Shown here piece by piece: positions 37,027 to 45,971 of a stretch of DNA of 64,000 bases. This stretch comes from Candidatus Thiodiazotropha sp. (ex Monitilora ramsayi). Its GTDB lineage: Bacteria; Pseudomonadota; Gammaproteobacteria; Chromatiales; Chromatiaceae. Location of the stretch: contig JAHXIO010000001.1 of the NCBI GenBank assembly GCA_025655595.1, positions 248,001 through 312,000 of the forward strand. Direction: 5' to 3'. Within the stretch, counting starts at the first letter, position 1; every line of letters starts with the position of its first letter. The notes below the pieces were generated by a model. That model had not been told where the DNA came from. It saw only the letters and a program-made list of their open reading frames with translations, and made no database searches. Position numbers and translations under genes: made by a program.

Positions 37027-38868
37027 TTGCAGGATCAAGCGGAGGGCTCAGTGGGGCAGTGGAATGAAGATCTGATACCGTTGGAGCAGGCGCGTACGCT
37101 GGATGGACTCTTTTATCAGCGGGTCAAGCGCACGCCTGACGGTATAGCCTATCGAAATTACGATCGCGAGCATAAGCAGTGGTATGAACTGACCTGGTCC
37201 GACATGGAGCGTCAGGTGGCGATTTGGCGGCAGGCACTCTCCGGTGAGGGACTGGAACCCGGGGATCGTGTGGCCATACTGCTAAGGAACTGCCCGGAGT
37301 GGGTAATGTTCGATCAGGCGGCGCTCTCTCTCGGACTGGTTGTCGTGCCTCTCTATACGGATGATCGGGCGGAGGCGATTGCCTACATCCTTCGTGATGC
37401 AGCAGTAAAACTCCTGTTGGTGCAGGATTCGGGTCGCTGGAGCCGCATGCAGGATGCAGTCAGTGATCTGCCCAGTCTGCAGCGTGTTGTGGTTCTCGAA
37501 AGTAAAAAACCGCTGAATCCGGAAGAAGATGTGGTAAGGGAGGCAAAGGTCTGGCTGCCTGTGAAAGGAGAGCCCCTGTCTCAACGTCGGGCCGATTCAA
37601 ACAGCCTGGCCTCCATTGTTTATACGTCCGGGACAACAGGGCGGCCCAAGGGGGTCATGTTGAGCCATAGCAATATGCTCTCTATTGCGCATGCATCCTT
37701 GACCGTGGTCGATTGCTATACCCAAGACAGTTTTCTCTCTTTTCTACCTCTCTCACACACCCTGGAACGGACGGCCGGCTACTATTTGCCGATCATGGCC
37801 GGCTCTACCGTGGGGTTTGCCCGCTCCATTCCCCAGTTGGCCGAAGACCTGCAGACGATCAAGCCCACGGCCATCATCGCTGTGCCAAGAATTTTCGAAC
37901 GGGTCTATGCCCGGGTACAGGAACAGCTAAAGAATAAGCCCCGTTTCGCCCGTATATTGTTTCATCTGGCGTTGAGCGTGGGTTTCAAAGAGTTCGAATA
38001 TCGTATGGGACGCCGGGGCTGGTTTCCTGGCCTTCTGATCCATCCGCTGCTGCACAAACTGGTCTCTGGCAAGATCCTCGACAAACTGGGGGGGAGATTG
38101 CGGGTGGCGGTCAGCGGCGGTGCAGCCATCTCTCCGGAGATCGCGCGGGTTTTCCTGGGATTGGGGCTGCCTATGCTTCAGGGCTACGGTTTGACCGAGA
38201 CCAGTCCCGTCATCAGCGTGAATCCGCTGGATAACATAAAACCAGAGAGTGTCGGGGTGACACTGCGGGGCGTCGAGGTCAAGGTTGGTGAGGATGACGA
38301 GCTGCTGGTGAAAACACCGGGAATGATGCTCGGCTATTGGAACAACCATGCGGCCACCGCTGCAATGATAGACCAGGATGGTTGGCTGCATACCGGGGAT
38401 CAGGCTCGTATCGATGAGGATCGGCATATCCATATCACCGGCCGTATCAAGGATATTCTGGTGCTCTCCAACGGCGAGAAGATACCGCCATCGGATATGG
38501 AGATGGCCATTGCTCTGGATCCGCTGGTTGAACAGGTGATGGTAGTGGGGGAAGGCAAGCCCTATCTGGGTGCGCTGGTTGTGCTTAATCCCGATCTCTG
38601 GAACGGTATTGCTGCTGAATACGATCTCGATCCATCCAGCGAATTGAGTCTGCAGGATAGTCGGCTCGAGAGTGAAGTCTTGAAAAGGATACGCTCGCAA
38701 CTGAAGGACTTCCCGGGATATGCAAAGATTCGCAGAGTGGCGTTGTTGCTGGAGCCCTGGACGATTGAAAATGGTCTGCTGACACCTACCATGAAAGTCA
38801 AACGGCAAAAGGTGTTGGAGCAGTGTAGCGAGCGCTTTAATTCGCTATACGATGATGGACTCGCCTGA
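37027..38868 (+). CDS. Long-chain acyl-CoA synthetase (AMP-binding)
   Basis: 613 residues of the adenylate-forming family, FAA1/FadD15-like. The P-loop is YTSGTTGRPKGVMLSH, then GYGLTETSPVISVNP, the hinge/ATP-binding WLHTGDQARIDEDRHIHITGRIKDILVLSNGEKIPP, and the C-terminal lysine region TPTMKVKRQKVLE. It activates fatty acids to acyl-CoA; chain preference cannot be read off. The start is a TTG at 37027 behind AAAGGGG; no ATG or GTG fits better. It stands alone, divergent from thiS. Confidence 0.9.
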   Translation: MQDQAEGSVGQWNEDLIPLEQARTLDGLFYQRVKRTPDGIAYRNYDREHKQWYELTWSDMERQVAIWRQALSGEGLEPGDRVAILLRNCPEWVMFDQAALSLGLVVVPLYTDDRAEAIAYILRDAAVKLLLVQDSGRWSRMQDAVSDLPSLQRVVVLESKKPLNPEEDVVREAKVWLPVKGEPLSQRRADSNSLASIVYTSGTTGRPKGVMLSHSNMLSIAHASLTVVDCYTQDSFLSFLPLSHTLERTAGYYLPIMAGSTVGFARSIPQLAEDLQTIKPTAIIAVPRIFERVYARVQEQLKNKPRFARILFHLALSVGFKEFEYRMGRRGWFPGLLIHPLLHKLVSGKILDKLGGRLRVAVSGGAAISPEIARVFLGLGLPMLQGYGLTETSPVISVNPLDNIKPESVGVTLRGVEVKVGEDDELLVKTPGMMLGYWNNHAATAAMIDQDGWLHTGDQARIDEDRHIHITGRIKDILVLSNGEKIPPSDMEMAIALDPLVEQVMVVGEGKPYLGALVVLNPDLWNGIAAEYDLDPSSELSLQDSRLESEVLKRIRSQLKDFPGYAKIRRVALLLEPWTIENGLLTPTMKVKRQKVLEQCSERFNSLYDDGLA

Positions 38869-38920
38869 TCCTGTAACAGCTTGCGTGTCACCGACGGGCT
38901 AACCTAGAATGCAATCATAT

Positions 38921-38994
38921 GCGGGTATCGTATATCGGTATTACCCTGGCTTCCCAAGCCAGAGAGACGGGTTCGACTCCCGTTACCCGCTCCA
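38921..38994 (+). tRNA. tRNA-Gly (CCC)
   Basis: A full cloverleaf: acceptor GCGGGTA (38921) pairs with TACCCGC, discriminator T, encoded CCA (38992-38994). Anticodon stem CTGGC/GCCAG encloses TTCCCAA, anticodon CCC. The T arm ACGGG-TTCGACT-CCCGT is intact. Confidence 0.97.
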
Positions 38995-39089
38995 TATCTC
39001 CAGGGCCGTGGCTATCTGTCAGCCGAACGTAATTGAAGTAGTCGTCGGCGTATAGGTGCAGATGACGCTGAGGTTGTGTAAATCGCAAG

Positions 39090-39344
39090 TCATGGTTGCG
39101 ATGAACACTCCTTCCGATACCGTTCCATGGCAGTATGCTTTCTTTGGGGCTTACCCTTCAGTGATTCGATTTTACGCATCAGTGTCTGGCACTTATCGCC
39201 ATGTGACTGATCCGCTGATAACTCCGGTGGCGTCGTGATGGAGTTTTCCCCCGACTCGAACATGATCGACTGTCCCTTTTCGGCATGCACGCACAGTGGA
39301 ACTAAGGGAAGAAAACACAGAATCAGATATTTATTGACTGGCAT
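39090..39344 (-). CDS. Small secreted protein of unknown function
   Basis: 84 residues with a signal peptide (MPVNKYLILCFLPLVPLCVHA, predicted cleavage before EKGQS). The mature part is short, polar and has two Cys (DKCQTLMRKIESLKGK and RKECSSQP), a pattern of a helical hairpin pinned by a disulfide. No family recognised. It precedes the EthD gene's end in the same direction (44 bp), but the two are not clearly an operon. Confidence 0.55.
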   Translation of the reverse strand: MPVNKYLILCFLPLVPLCVHAEKGQSIMFESGENSITTPPELSADQSHGDKCQTLMRKIESLKGKPQRKHTAMERYRKECSSQP

Positions 39345-39388
39345 GACTCTCTATCCGGTTGTGATGTCGTGGATTCCAGCGCTTCAGT

Positions 39389-39754
39389 TTAAGATTCGTT
39401 CCATTCTGTAAAGAAGCGTTTGGATGAATGGAAGTCGATAATGGGTTGTTGCAGCTTTTCCAGTTGATTGAAAAGTTGTTTGACCTCGCTTTTTTCTGTT
39501 ATCGGCAGCAATGTAGTTGCGCTATCGAACCAGATTTCGAGGATGGCGTCATAGGCATCCTCAGCCCCTCTATCTTCTTGTAATCGGCTGTTGGCGTCTA
39601 CATTCAGGGTGAGGTTCTTGCTGATGCGCCGCGTGCCCGCTTGAACGGACATTTCAGACAGCAGTTGATTGAATGCTGCGCCATGCCAAAATTCACGAAA
39701 TTTCTCAAGAGAGATCTCGGGTCTCGATTTTATACAGTGAATGAACCTGATCAT
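39389..39754 (-). CDS. EthD-domain protein
   Basis: 121 residues. The ferredoxin-like EthD start MIRFIHCIKSRPEISLEKFREFWHG is clear, with ILEIWFDS in the third strand and the C-terminal RFFTEW. EthD-family members are small dimeric alpha/beta barrels, often helpers in degradative pathways; the substrate here is unknown. It reads towards the small secreted protein and away from the following 17-kDa antigen-type gene. Confidence 0.75.
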   Translation of the reverse strand: MIRFIHCIKSRPEISLEKFREFWHGAAFNQLLSEMSVQAGTRRISKNLTLNVDANSRLQEDRGAEDAYDAILEIWFDSATTLLPITEKSEVKQLFNQLEKLQQPIIDFHSSKRFFTEWNES

Positions 39755-39955
39755 GAGTATTGCTGCCCTGAGTTGAAAGGCTAACTAGCAGTAGTGCGAG
39801 TCATAGCCCACTTTGCTGAAAGCATAGCGGATAGAGAATAAGGAATATACTGATTGTGAGCGCCGGAATTTGATCAGTCTTCTCAACATATTTGCAGATA
39901 CGATCAGTAGGATATACTGCTCTAAACTAGCGCCATTTTATTTTTGAGGATCGAG

Positions 39956-40330
39956 ATGCAAACTAAAATTTATCTGTTCGCACTAATCTCACTGCTTCTC
40001 TATGGGGCAAGCGCACAAGCGCTTAACCTCAAGTGGTTGGAGTTTTCACCCGTAAGGCACTTCACGGCTGAAGATTGGGAGATAGCCCGTGAAGCCGCCC
40101 GCCGGGCTCTGTCAGAAGCAGCGAACGGGGAGGGAGTGACCTGGAATAATGAGCGTACAGGGCACTATGGCTCCCTGACGCCGATCTCGGACCGGGATGA
40201 TGAGGGGAAGAGATGCCGGGATATGGTCATAAAGCACTTTGCCGGTGGTTTGAACGGTGGCGGAACCTATCGTTTCTGTCTGATGGAGGATGGTGTCTGG
40301 AAGGTGTTGGGCGGAAAACTGGGGCAGTGA
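39956..40330 (+). CDS. RT0821/Lpp0805-type surface antigen domain protein
   Basis: 124 residues. Signal peptide (MQTKIYLFALISLLLYGASAQA), then a domain with the 17-kDa-antigen-like pattern: VTWNNERTGHYGSLTPISDRD, GKRCRDMVIKHF, GTYRFCLMEDGVWKV, with two Cys likely to form a disulfide. Periplasmic or surface location is likely; function unknown. ATG 39956 follows GAGGATCGAG. Confidence 0.75.
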   Translation: MQTKIYLFALISLLLYGASAQALNLKWLEFSPVRHFTAEDWEIAREAARRALSEAANGEGVTWNNERTGHYGSLTPISDRDDEGKRCRDMVIKHFAGGLNGGGTYRFCLMEDGVWKVLGGKLGQ

Positions 40331-40493
40331 CCCTTGCGACTGCGTTGATCGGTATGTTGCGGAGATCCGAAGGGTGGAAGGAATTGATCAATAACTCTTT
40401 TGTTTACGATTTGTGAGGGAACCCGTTGAGTGAAGTTGTGTCATCATATTAGGTATCAGTGTCTTACGCTGAGGACACAGTGAAAGAGAATTG

Positions 40494-40814
40494 ATGCAGA
40501 AGCTCTACGAAGCGGCAGACCGAGTGGAGGCCCAGATGCTCAAGGACTATCTGGAGGAGCAGAATATTGCGACCGTGATGTTGGGTGATTTCCTGAGCGG
40601 TGGGGCAGGAGAGCTGCCAGCTAATCTTTTTCCGGCGCTCTGGCTGGTGAAGGATGAGCAGCTGACCCGCGCCAAATGGCTGATAGACGAGTACATGCAG
40701 AATAAAATTGAATCAAAATCGGGAGCCTGGCGCTGTCCGTCATGCGGTGAATCTGTCGATGCCGGATTCGAAATATGTTGGAATTGTTCAACGCCGGGTA
40801 AAAAAGTGAAATAG
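40494..40814 (+). CDS. DUF2007-type protein with C-terminal zinc ribbon
   Basis: 106 residues. The N-terminal half (MQKLYEAADRVEAQMLKDYLEEQNIATVMLGD) is a DUF2007 domain (putative PII-like signal-transducing fold). The C-terminal WRCPSCGESVDAGFEICWNCST is a zinc ribbon with CxxC pairs. 10 bp before the AsmA gene, so probably one transcript. Role unknown. Confidence 0.82.
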   Translation: MQKLYEAADRVEAQMLKDYLEEQNIATVMLGDFLSGGAGELPANLFPALWLVKDEQLTRAKWLIDEYMQNKIESKSGAWRCPSCGESVDAGFEICWNCSTPGKKVK

Positions 40815-40824
40815 GGAGTGAGTC

Positions 40825-42942
40825 ATGGGTAAATTGTTCAAGGTGCTTGGTTGGCTTTTCGGGATGCTGATAATCCTGATTGTTGCAACCATCGTGCTGG
40901 TGCCCATGTTTGTCGACCTGAACGATCATAAGGATCGGATCATTGCAGAAGTGCATAAGGCGACTGGACGTAATCTCACTATCGCCGGCGAGATCGGACT
41001 ATCCGTTTTTCCACGATTTGCACTCGAGCTTAATGGGCTGAGTTTGAGTAATGCCGAGGGATTTGAAGAGGAGAATTTTGCTGCAGTAAAGCATGCCCAG
41101 GTTCGCGTGGATATGGTTCCGCTGCTCTTCAAGCAGGCGCTGGAGGCGGATACGGTCCGGGTCGATGGATTGACACTGAATTTGGCCAAGGCCGCCGATG
41201 GTAAAACTAACTGGGATGACTTACTGGGTAAAGCCCCGGCATCCAAGGAGTCCTACCCGGATACGGAGGCTGGAGGTGGTGGGATGATGGCGATCTCAGT
41301 GGGCGGGGTGACCATCACTGATGCGCGTATCGTCTGGGATGACCGGGTCAGCGGAGAGCGTTATGAGGTGGCGAACCTGAATCTGGAGACCGGTGAGATC
41401 GTACCCGGACGCTCTGTGGATATCAGTTTTGGTACCCGACTGGAGAGTCGCAAGCCCTTGATGAGCGGCGAGATCAAGATGACAGGTCGCTTATTGGTTG
41501 ATGAGCAGGGGCAGGTTATAAACCTTGATGATCTTGACTTAACCACGGACGTAACAGGTGAAGGTCTGCCCGAGAGTGGAATCAGTGCTCAATTGCAGGC
41601 AGATATCCGTTACGATCAGACCCATGATGTTGTGGATATCAAGGAGCTTGGCTTGACCTCAGGCGCGCTGGCCCTCAGCGGTGAGCTGCAGGGGCTTCAG
41701 TTGCAGAGCAAGCCCAAGATTGAGGGGAACCTCAAGTTAGCGAAATTCAGCCTCCGTGAGTGGATGAAAACATTCAATCTGCCGATCCCTGAGACGGCCG
41801 ATCCCAAAGTGCTGGAGGCGATGGAGTTCTCAGCCAACATCGATGCCGGTGCCGATCATGTTGCCCTGAAACAGCTCGCCATGAAACTGGATCAGACGGC
41901 GATAAAGGGCGACCTTGAGGTGCTCAATTTTAACAAGCCGACCTATCTTTTCTCTCTTGACCTGGATGCGATCAATATCGATCGTTACTTACCGCCATCA
42001 GGACAGGAAAACGCTCCTGCTAGGGGTAAGGGTAAAGGTGCTTCGGGAAATGAAGAGCTGTTTCCGGTGGAGCTCCTGCGTCAACTGACCATGGATGGCA
42101 AATTGCTGATCGGCAGTTTGACGATTAACAATATTCATGCCGAGGCGATTCAGCTCAAGGTCCACAGTCGCGATGGCAAGCTGACCGTCGATCAACAGAT
42201 CGGCCGTTTCTATGACGGTCTGCAAAAGGGTACGGTCTCCCTCGATGTCAGTGGAAAAACACCCTCCCTGAAGGTCACGCAAAAACTCTCGAGAATCCTT
42301 GCCGGCCCGCTGTTGCTTGACCTGACAGGCAATGACAAACTGCTGGGGAGTGGAAGTCTGGATCTTGATATGACCAGTAAAGGCGCTTCTATCAATCAAC
42401 TCAAACGAACGCTCAACGGCAATCTGTCGTTCGACTTCAGAGATGGTGCGGTCAAGGGTTTTAACCTGGCCAAGATGATTCGTGAAACACGGGCAAAACT
42501 CTCGGGTGAGGCGGTTGCGATCTCCAATGAGCCGGAGCAGACTGATTTTTCAGAATTGACCGGCAGCGCGACTATCGTCAATGGTCTGGTTAACAATCAA
42601 AGGCTCCTGGCCCTATCACCCTATCTGCGCGTGGAAGGGAGCGGTACCGCCAATCTGGTCCAGGAGAGCTTGAACTATGCAATACGACCGGTCATCGTCA
42701 ATACGCCGAAGGGGCAGGGTGGAGAAGGATTGGATAGCCTGGTGGGAATACCTATTCCGGTGAAGATTGAAGGCAACTGGAATGATCCCCGCTTCAGTAT
42801 CCAACTGGCGAAGGTGCTGGAGGAGCAGCAGAAGGCCAAACTGCAGGAGAAACTGGATGCCAAACTGGAAGAGAAACTTCAGGACAAGGCACCGGAAGAT
42901 CTGAAAGACAAGCTCAAAGGCAAGTTTAAGAAATTCTTTTAA
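40825..42942 (+). CDS. AsmA family protein
   Basis: 705 residues. One N-terminal helix (LGWLFGMLIILIVATIVLVPMFV, about 8-30), the AsmA N-terminal domain (NDHKDRIIAEVHKATGRNLTIAGEIGLSVFPRFALELNGLSLSNA), a long beta-helical middle and the AsmA C-terminal domain (GTVSLDVSGKTPSLKV, NGNLSFDFRDGAVKGFNLAKMIRE, LRVEGSGTANLV). The last ~45 residues form a highly charged coiled coil. AsmA-like proteins are thought to bridge the periplasm and move phospholipid to the outer membrane. Confidence 0.9.
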   Translation: MGKLFKVLGWLFGMLIILIVATIVLVPMFVDLNDHKDRIIAEVHKATGRNLTIAGEIGLSVFPRFALELNGLSLSNAEGFEEENFAAVKHAQVRVDMVPLLFKQALEADTVRVDGLTLNLAKAADGKTNWDDLLGKAPASKESYPDTEAGGGGMMAISVGGVTITDARIVWDDRVSGERYEVANLNLETGEIVPGRSVDISFGTRLESRKPLMSGEIKMTGRLLVDEQGQVINLDDLDLTTDVTGEGLPESGISAQLQADIRYDQTHDVVDIKELGLTSGALALSGELQGLQLQSKPKIEGNLKLAKFSLREWMKTFNLPIPETADPKVLEAMEFSANIDAGADHVALKQLAMKLDQTAIKGDLEVLNFNKPTYLFSLDLDAINIDRYLPPSGQENAPARGKGKGASGNEELFPVELLRQLTMDGKLLIGSLTINNIHAEAIQLKVHSRDGKLTVDQQIGRFYDGLQKGTVSLDVSGKTPSLKVTQKLSRILAGPLLLDLTGNDKLLGSGSLDLDMTSKGASINQLKRTLNGNLSFDFRDGAVKGFNLAKMIRETRAKLSGEAVAISNEPEQTDFSELTGSATIVNGLVNNQRLLALSPYLRVEGSGTANLVQESLNYAIRPVIVNTPKGQGGEGLDSLVGIPIPVKIEGNWNDPRFSIQLAKVLEEQQKAKLQEKLDAKLEEKLQDKAPEDLKDKLKGKFKKFF

Positions 42943-43024
42943 GGCAGGTGCCGAAATCACCCAGGAGAGACAGCCCGACGTAGGCTCAATCGATCTGCAA
43001 GCAGACAGCTTCGCAAGAAGGGTA

Positions 43025-44071
43025 TTGGGCTGGTTTGAGCAATATGGGCGTAAGGATCTACCCTGGCAGCATCCGCGTGATCCCTACCGAGTCTGGGTAT
43101 CCGAGATCATGCTGCAGCAGACGCAGGTAGCGACGGTAATCCCCTACTTTGAACGTTTCCTTGGCGCGTTTCCCGATCTGGACACGCTTGCCAACGCCTC
43201 TCTCGACGACGTACTTCACCACTGGTCAGGGCTTGGTTACTATGCCCGCGCAAGAAATCTGCACCGATGCGCGATCTCCATTGCAGAAGACTTTGACAGT
43301 CAATTTCCCTGCGACCAGACGACATTAGAGTCTTTGCCGGGTATTGGACGTTCCACGGCGGGCGCCATCCGCTCTCTCGCCTGCGGGCAGCCTGCAGCGA
43401 TACTCGACGGTAATGTAAAAAGAGTCCTGGCCCGTCACTATGCGATCGAAGGCTGGCCCGGTAAGAGTCGTGTGCAAAAGAGGCTGTGGGATATCAGTGA
43501 AAGACTGACACCCGAAAAACAGTGTGCCGAGTACAATCAGGCCATGATGGATATTGGATCCATGGTCTGCTCCCGGGGGCGGCCTGCTTGCCATCAGTGC
43601 CCGCTGCAGGCTACCTGTCTTGCGTTTGCGCAGGGTAATCCCACTGCCTATCCGCAGTCGAAACCGAGGCGGGAGCTGCCAGTAAAACAGGCGTGTATGG
43701 TAATTGTGCTCAATGATCGGGGTGAGGTGCTGCTGGAACAGCGTCCGCCGTCCGGCATATGGGGTGGGCTGTGGAGTTTGCCGGAGTGTCCGCCTGATAT
43801 TCCGCTGAACAGATGGTGCAGCCGGTATCTGAGTGTCGAAGTGGATCGGCAGCAGCTAATGAGTGAGAGGCGGCACAGCTTCACCCATTTTCATCTCGAT
43901 ATCACCCCGGTGAGGGTGAGGATAAAAAACCCCAGATACAGCCTCATGGATGAAGGCAACAGGGTCTGGTATAACCTTACGCAACCAGACAGCAGGGGGC
44001 TGGCCGCACCGGTCAAGCGTATTCTGCAGGAGCTGGAAATTGACGATGAAACCACCTGGGAGACCTCATGA
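43025..44071 (+). CDS. mutY: A/G-specific adenine glycosylase
   Basis: 348 residues, a HhH-GPD glycosylase that removes A opposite 8-oxoG. Visible: [23 protein letters not shown] (catalytic Glu), the helix-hairpin-helix [12 protein letters not shown], catalytic Asp in [12 protein letters not shown], the 4Fe-4S ligands C-x6-C-x2-C-x5-C ([17 protein letters not shown]) and the C-terminal Nudix-like 8-oxoG domain. Start TTG 43025 follows AAGAAGG. The upstream in-frame residues LQADSFARRV resemble the real N-terminus of MutY, so the true start may lie upstream at a non-ATG codon (e.g. CTG 42995). It overlaps the yggX gene by ATGA. Confidence 0.93.
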   Translation: MGWFEQYGRKDLPWQHPRDPYRVWVSEIMLQQTQVATVIPYFERFLGAFPDLDTLANASLDDVLHHWSGLGYYARARNLHRCAISIAEDFDSQFPCDQTTLESLPGIGRSTAGAIRSLACGQPAAILDGNVKRVLARHYAIEGWPGKSRVQKRLWDISERLTPEKQCAEYNQAMMDIGSMVCSRGRPACHQCPLQATCLAFAQGNPTAYPQSKPRRELPVKQACMVIVLNDRGEVLLEQRPPSGIWGGLWSLPECPPDIPLNRWCSRYLSVEVDRQQLMSERRHSFTHFHLDITPVRVRIKNPRYSLMDEGNRVWYNLTQPDSRGLAAPVKRILQELEIDDETTWETS

Positions 44072-44334
44072 GCCGTACCGTAAACTGTGTCAGACTGAAG
44101 CGAGAAGCCGAGGGGCTTGAGCGTATGCCCTATCCCGGTGAGCTGGGCCAACGCATCTTCGATAATGTCTCAAAAGAAGCCTGGCAAGAGTGGCTGAGGC
44201 ACCAAACCATGCTGATCAATGAAAATCGGCTGAGCCCGGTCGACCCCAAGGCGCGTAAGTTCCTGGAGGAGCAGATGGAGCAGTTTTTCTTCGGTGGGGG
44301 ATCCGCGCCTCCCCCCGACTATCGTCCTCAATAG
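44068..44334 (+). CDS. yggX: Probable Fe(II) trafficking protein
   Basis: 88 residues of the YggX family: [29 protein letters not shown], then [38 protein letters not shown]. YggX protects iron-sulfur clusters and affects iron handling under oxidative stress. The usual mutY-yggX order and the ATGA overlap support cotranscription and a shared oxidative-damage role. A hairpin (AACCGGGC/GCCCGGTT, 44342-44380) lies between its stop and tRNA-Phe. Confidence 0.95.
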   Translation: MSRTVNCVRLKREAEGLERMPYPGELGQRIFDNVSKEAWQEWLRHQTMLINENRLSPVDPKARKFLEEQMEQFFFGGGSAPPPDYRPQ

Positions 44335-44400
44335 CTGATCCAACCGGGCAGCGGCTTGACTCAACAGGCCAAGCCCGGTTTAATACGCCCTCTCCACCGA

Positions 44401-44476
44401 GGCCAGGTAGCTCAGTCGGTAGAGCAGGGGACTGAAAATCCCCGTGTCGGCAGTTCGATTCTGTCCCTGGCCACCA
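44401..44476 (+). tRNA. tRNA-Phe (GAA)
   Basis: A full 76-nt tRNA with encoded CCA: acceptor GGCCAGG/CCTGGCC, D arm GCTC..GAGC, anticodon stem GGGGA/TCCCC around CTGAAAA (anticodon GAA), T arm CGGCAGTTCGATTCTGTC. Its 3' part is repeated at 51881-51929 and partly at 48956-48991, so it served as an integration site. The gene itself stays intact. Confidence 0.97.
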
Positions 44477-44478
44477 TT
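44430..44478 (+). other. attL: tRNA-Phe 3' end (island boundary)
   Basis: 49 bp from the anticodon loop to two bases past CCA. It matches 51881-51929 at 46 of 49 positions. This is the expected footprint of a tyrosine-recombinase att site in a tRNA gene. Confidence 0.85.
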
Positions 44479-44541
44479 AAAACAAAGGCTTACCGTTCAA
44501 AAATCCTTTTCAAAATCTCCTTGTGTGAATTTTGCGTGAGG

Positions 44542-44886
44542 CTATGAACTGCTGAGCCTGTGCAAAACCACGAGTTCGGGTTTTTCACCGGACTTCTGAC
44601 ACACGCTTTCCGCCGGTTCGATCAGTCGTGAAAGCCCTGCGTCTGAATAGTCCGTGGTGATCCGTCCCGATCTATGCCCGAGCAAGTCCTGCCGGTCTTC
44701 GAAGCTCACACCTGCAGCGCATAAGCGCCGACCGAATGTGTGCTTGAGATCATGCACGTGGACTTGCTTTAACGTTGCCTTTTCCCTGGCCTGTATCCAT
44801 ACGCTGTTTAGCATCCTTCGCACAGGCTTACCCTCATAGGTGAAGACATGCTTTTCGTGTGTCCATCGTCTTCCACACCAAGCATG
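44542..44886 (-). pseudogene. Tyrosine recombinase (integrase), C-terminal remnant
   Basis: A fragment of a phage-type integrase. On the minus strand it opens with WCGRRWTHEKHVFTYEGKPV and runs to the catalytic end: VHDLKHTFGRRL (H-x-x-R box, with Lys in place of Arg), DLLGHRSGRITTDYS (His and Tyr). The N-terminal domain and the first catalytic Arg are missing, because the opposite-strand relaxase remnant begins at the break. Orientation (C-terminus next to the tRNA) is that of an island integrase. Too short and altered to be active. Confidence 0.8.
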
Positions 44887-45960
44887 GCCGCGAGCACTGC
44901 CACACTGTCTGGTCGCGCATTGATCCGGTTCACGAAAAGCCGTTCATCTGGCTTTTGATCATGACAAACTCATGATGGTGACAAGGGAGTTCGTGCGCGA
45001 CCACAATCTTGAACTCACGAAGGGTTACGCTAAAGACAAAGTCCCCGAAAAAATCCCAGCAGATTTCCGTCTATGAAATGGCGCTGCAGTGGGGCACTGG
45101 GCTTTGACGGGAAGACCATAGGCAGGCTGTCACCGAAGCTTTGCAGGCCAGTAATAGTCCCGCAGCCTTGTGCAGGCGTTTGCCGATAAAGGGTACATAC
45201 TGGCCACTGGCAAGCGGCCCTATTTGCTGGTCGATTTTTGCGGCGGTATACATGTGCTCCCCAAACTCATCGCCGACAAGACCGTGTGCACCAAGGACGT
45301 GCGGGCCTTTCTCGAAAAGGACTTCCCGCCGGATGCCCTGCCGAGTGTCGATGAAGCCAAGAAATCAATCGCCGATCACAGGAAATCCATCGAAACCCAC
45401 CTGAAATTCTAGCAACGTTTCGAAGCGATGGCGGAACTTAACACGTCCAGCAAGTACGGCGGCACGCCCAGGAAAAAGAGGGGGTCATATAGCACAGGCG
45501 ACAGCATAGGCAGTACGCGGAACTCGCCACCGTTCACCGTGCGGAGCGCGTCGAGCAGCACACGAAATACTTGGTGCAGTCAAGACGTATCAATAGCGAG
45601 CGCTATGAAAGACGGCCCACCGGGCTGGCGGGTTTTCTTTCCCACGTAACTGGTATGGAAACCGTGTGCAACAAACTGTATAAATATCAGGATCGAAAGC
45701 GGCTGCGCCGCACGACGAGCGCGAGTACCGCCAGCAGGAGCAGCTAGGGAAGGAAGTTGAGCGTGAATTTACGGATGCGGTTCAAGGGAAAATAAAGAAG
45801 AAACAAATTGACTTACAGGACGCCTTTAACCGCGCCGCGAAAGACGATGAGGAAAAAGAGCGCGGCTCTTCTGAAGGGCCGAAGCCTGCAGAAACCGGCA
45901 AGCCGGAAAACAGAATCCAGTGCTACGGACGTAACAACGACAGAGATAATGATCTCGACC
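44886..45960 (+). pseudogene. Frameshifted MOB-type relaxase (MobA/VirD2-like)
   Basis: Pieces of a relaxase in several frames. HCHTVWSRIDPVHEK (histidine motif) at about 44895, then after a frameshift AFDHDKLMMVTREFVRDHNLELTKG, a stop, and at 45170-45412 FADKGYILATGKRPYLLVDF through ALPSVDEAKK. From about 45600, RRPTGLAGFLSHVTGMETVC and a charged, helical tail up to about 45950. The order matches the relaxases of mobilisable elements. At least three frame breaks and stops make it non-functional. It shows the island once carried transfer functions. Confidence 0.75.
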
Positions 45961-45971
45961 ACGACCGGTAT

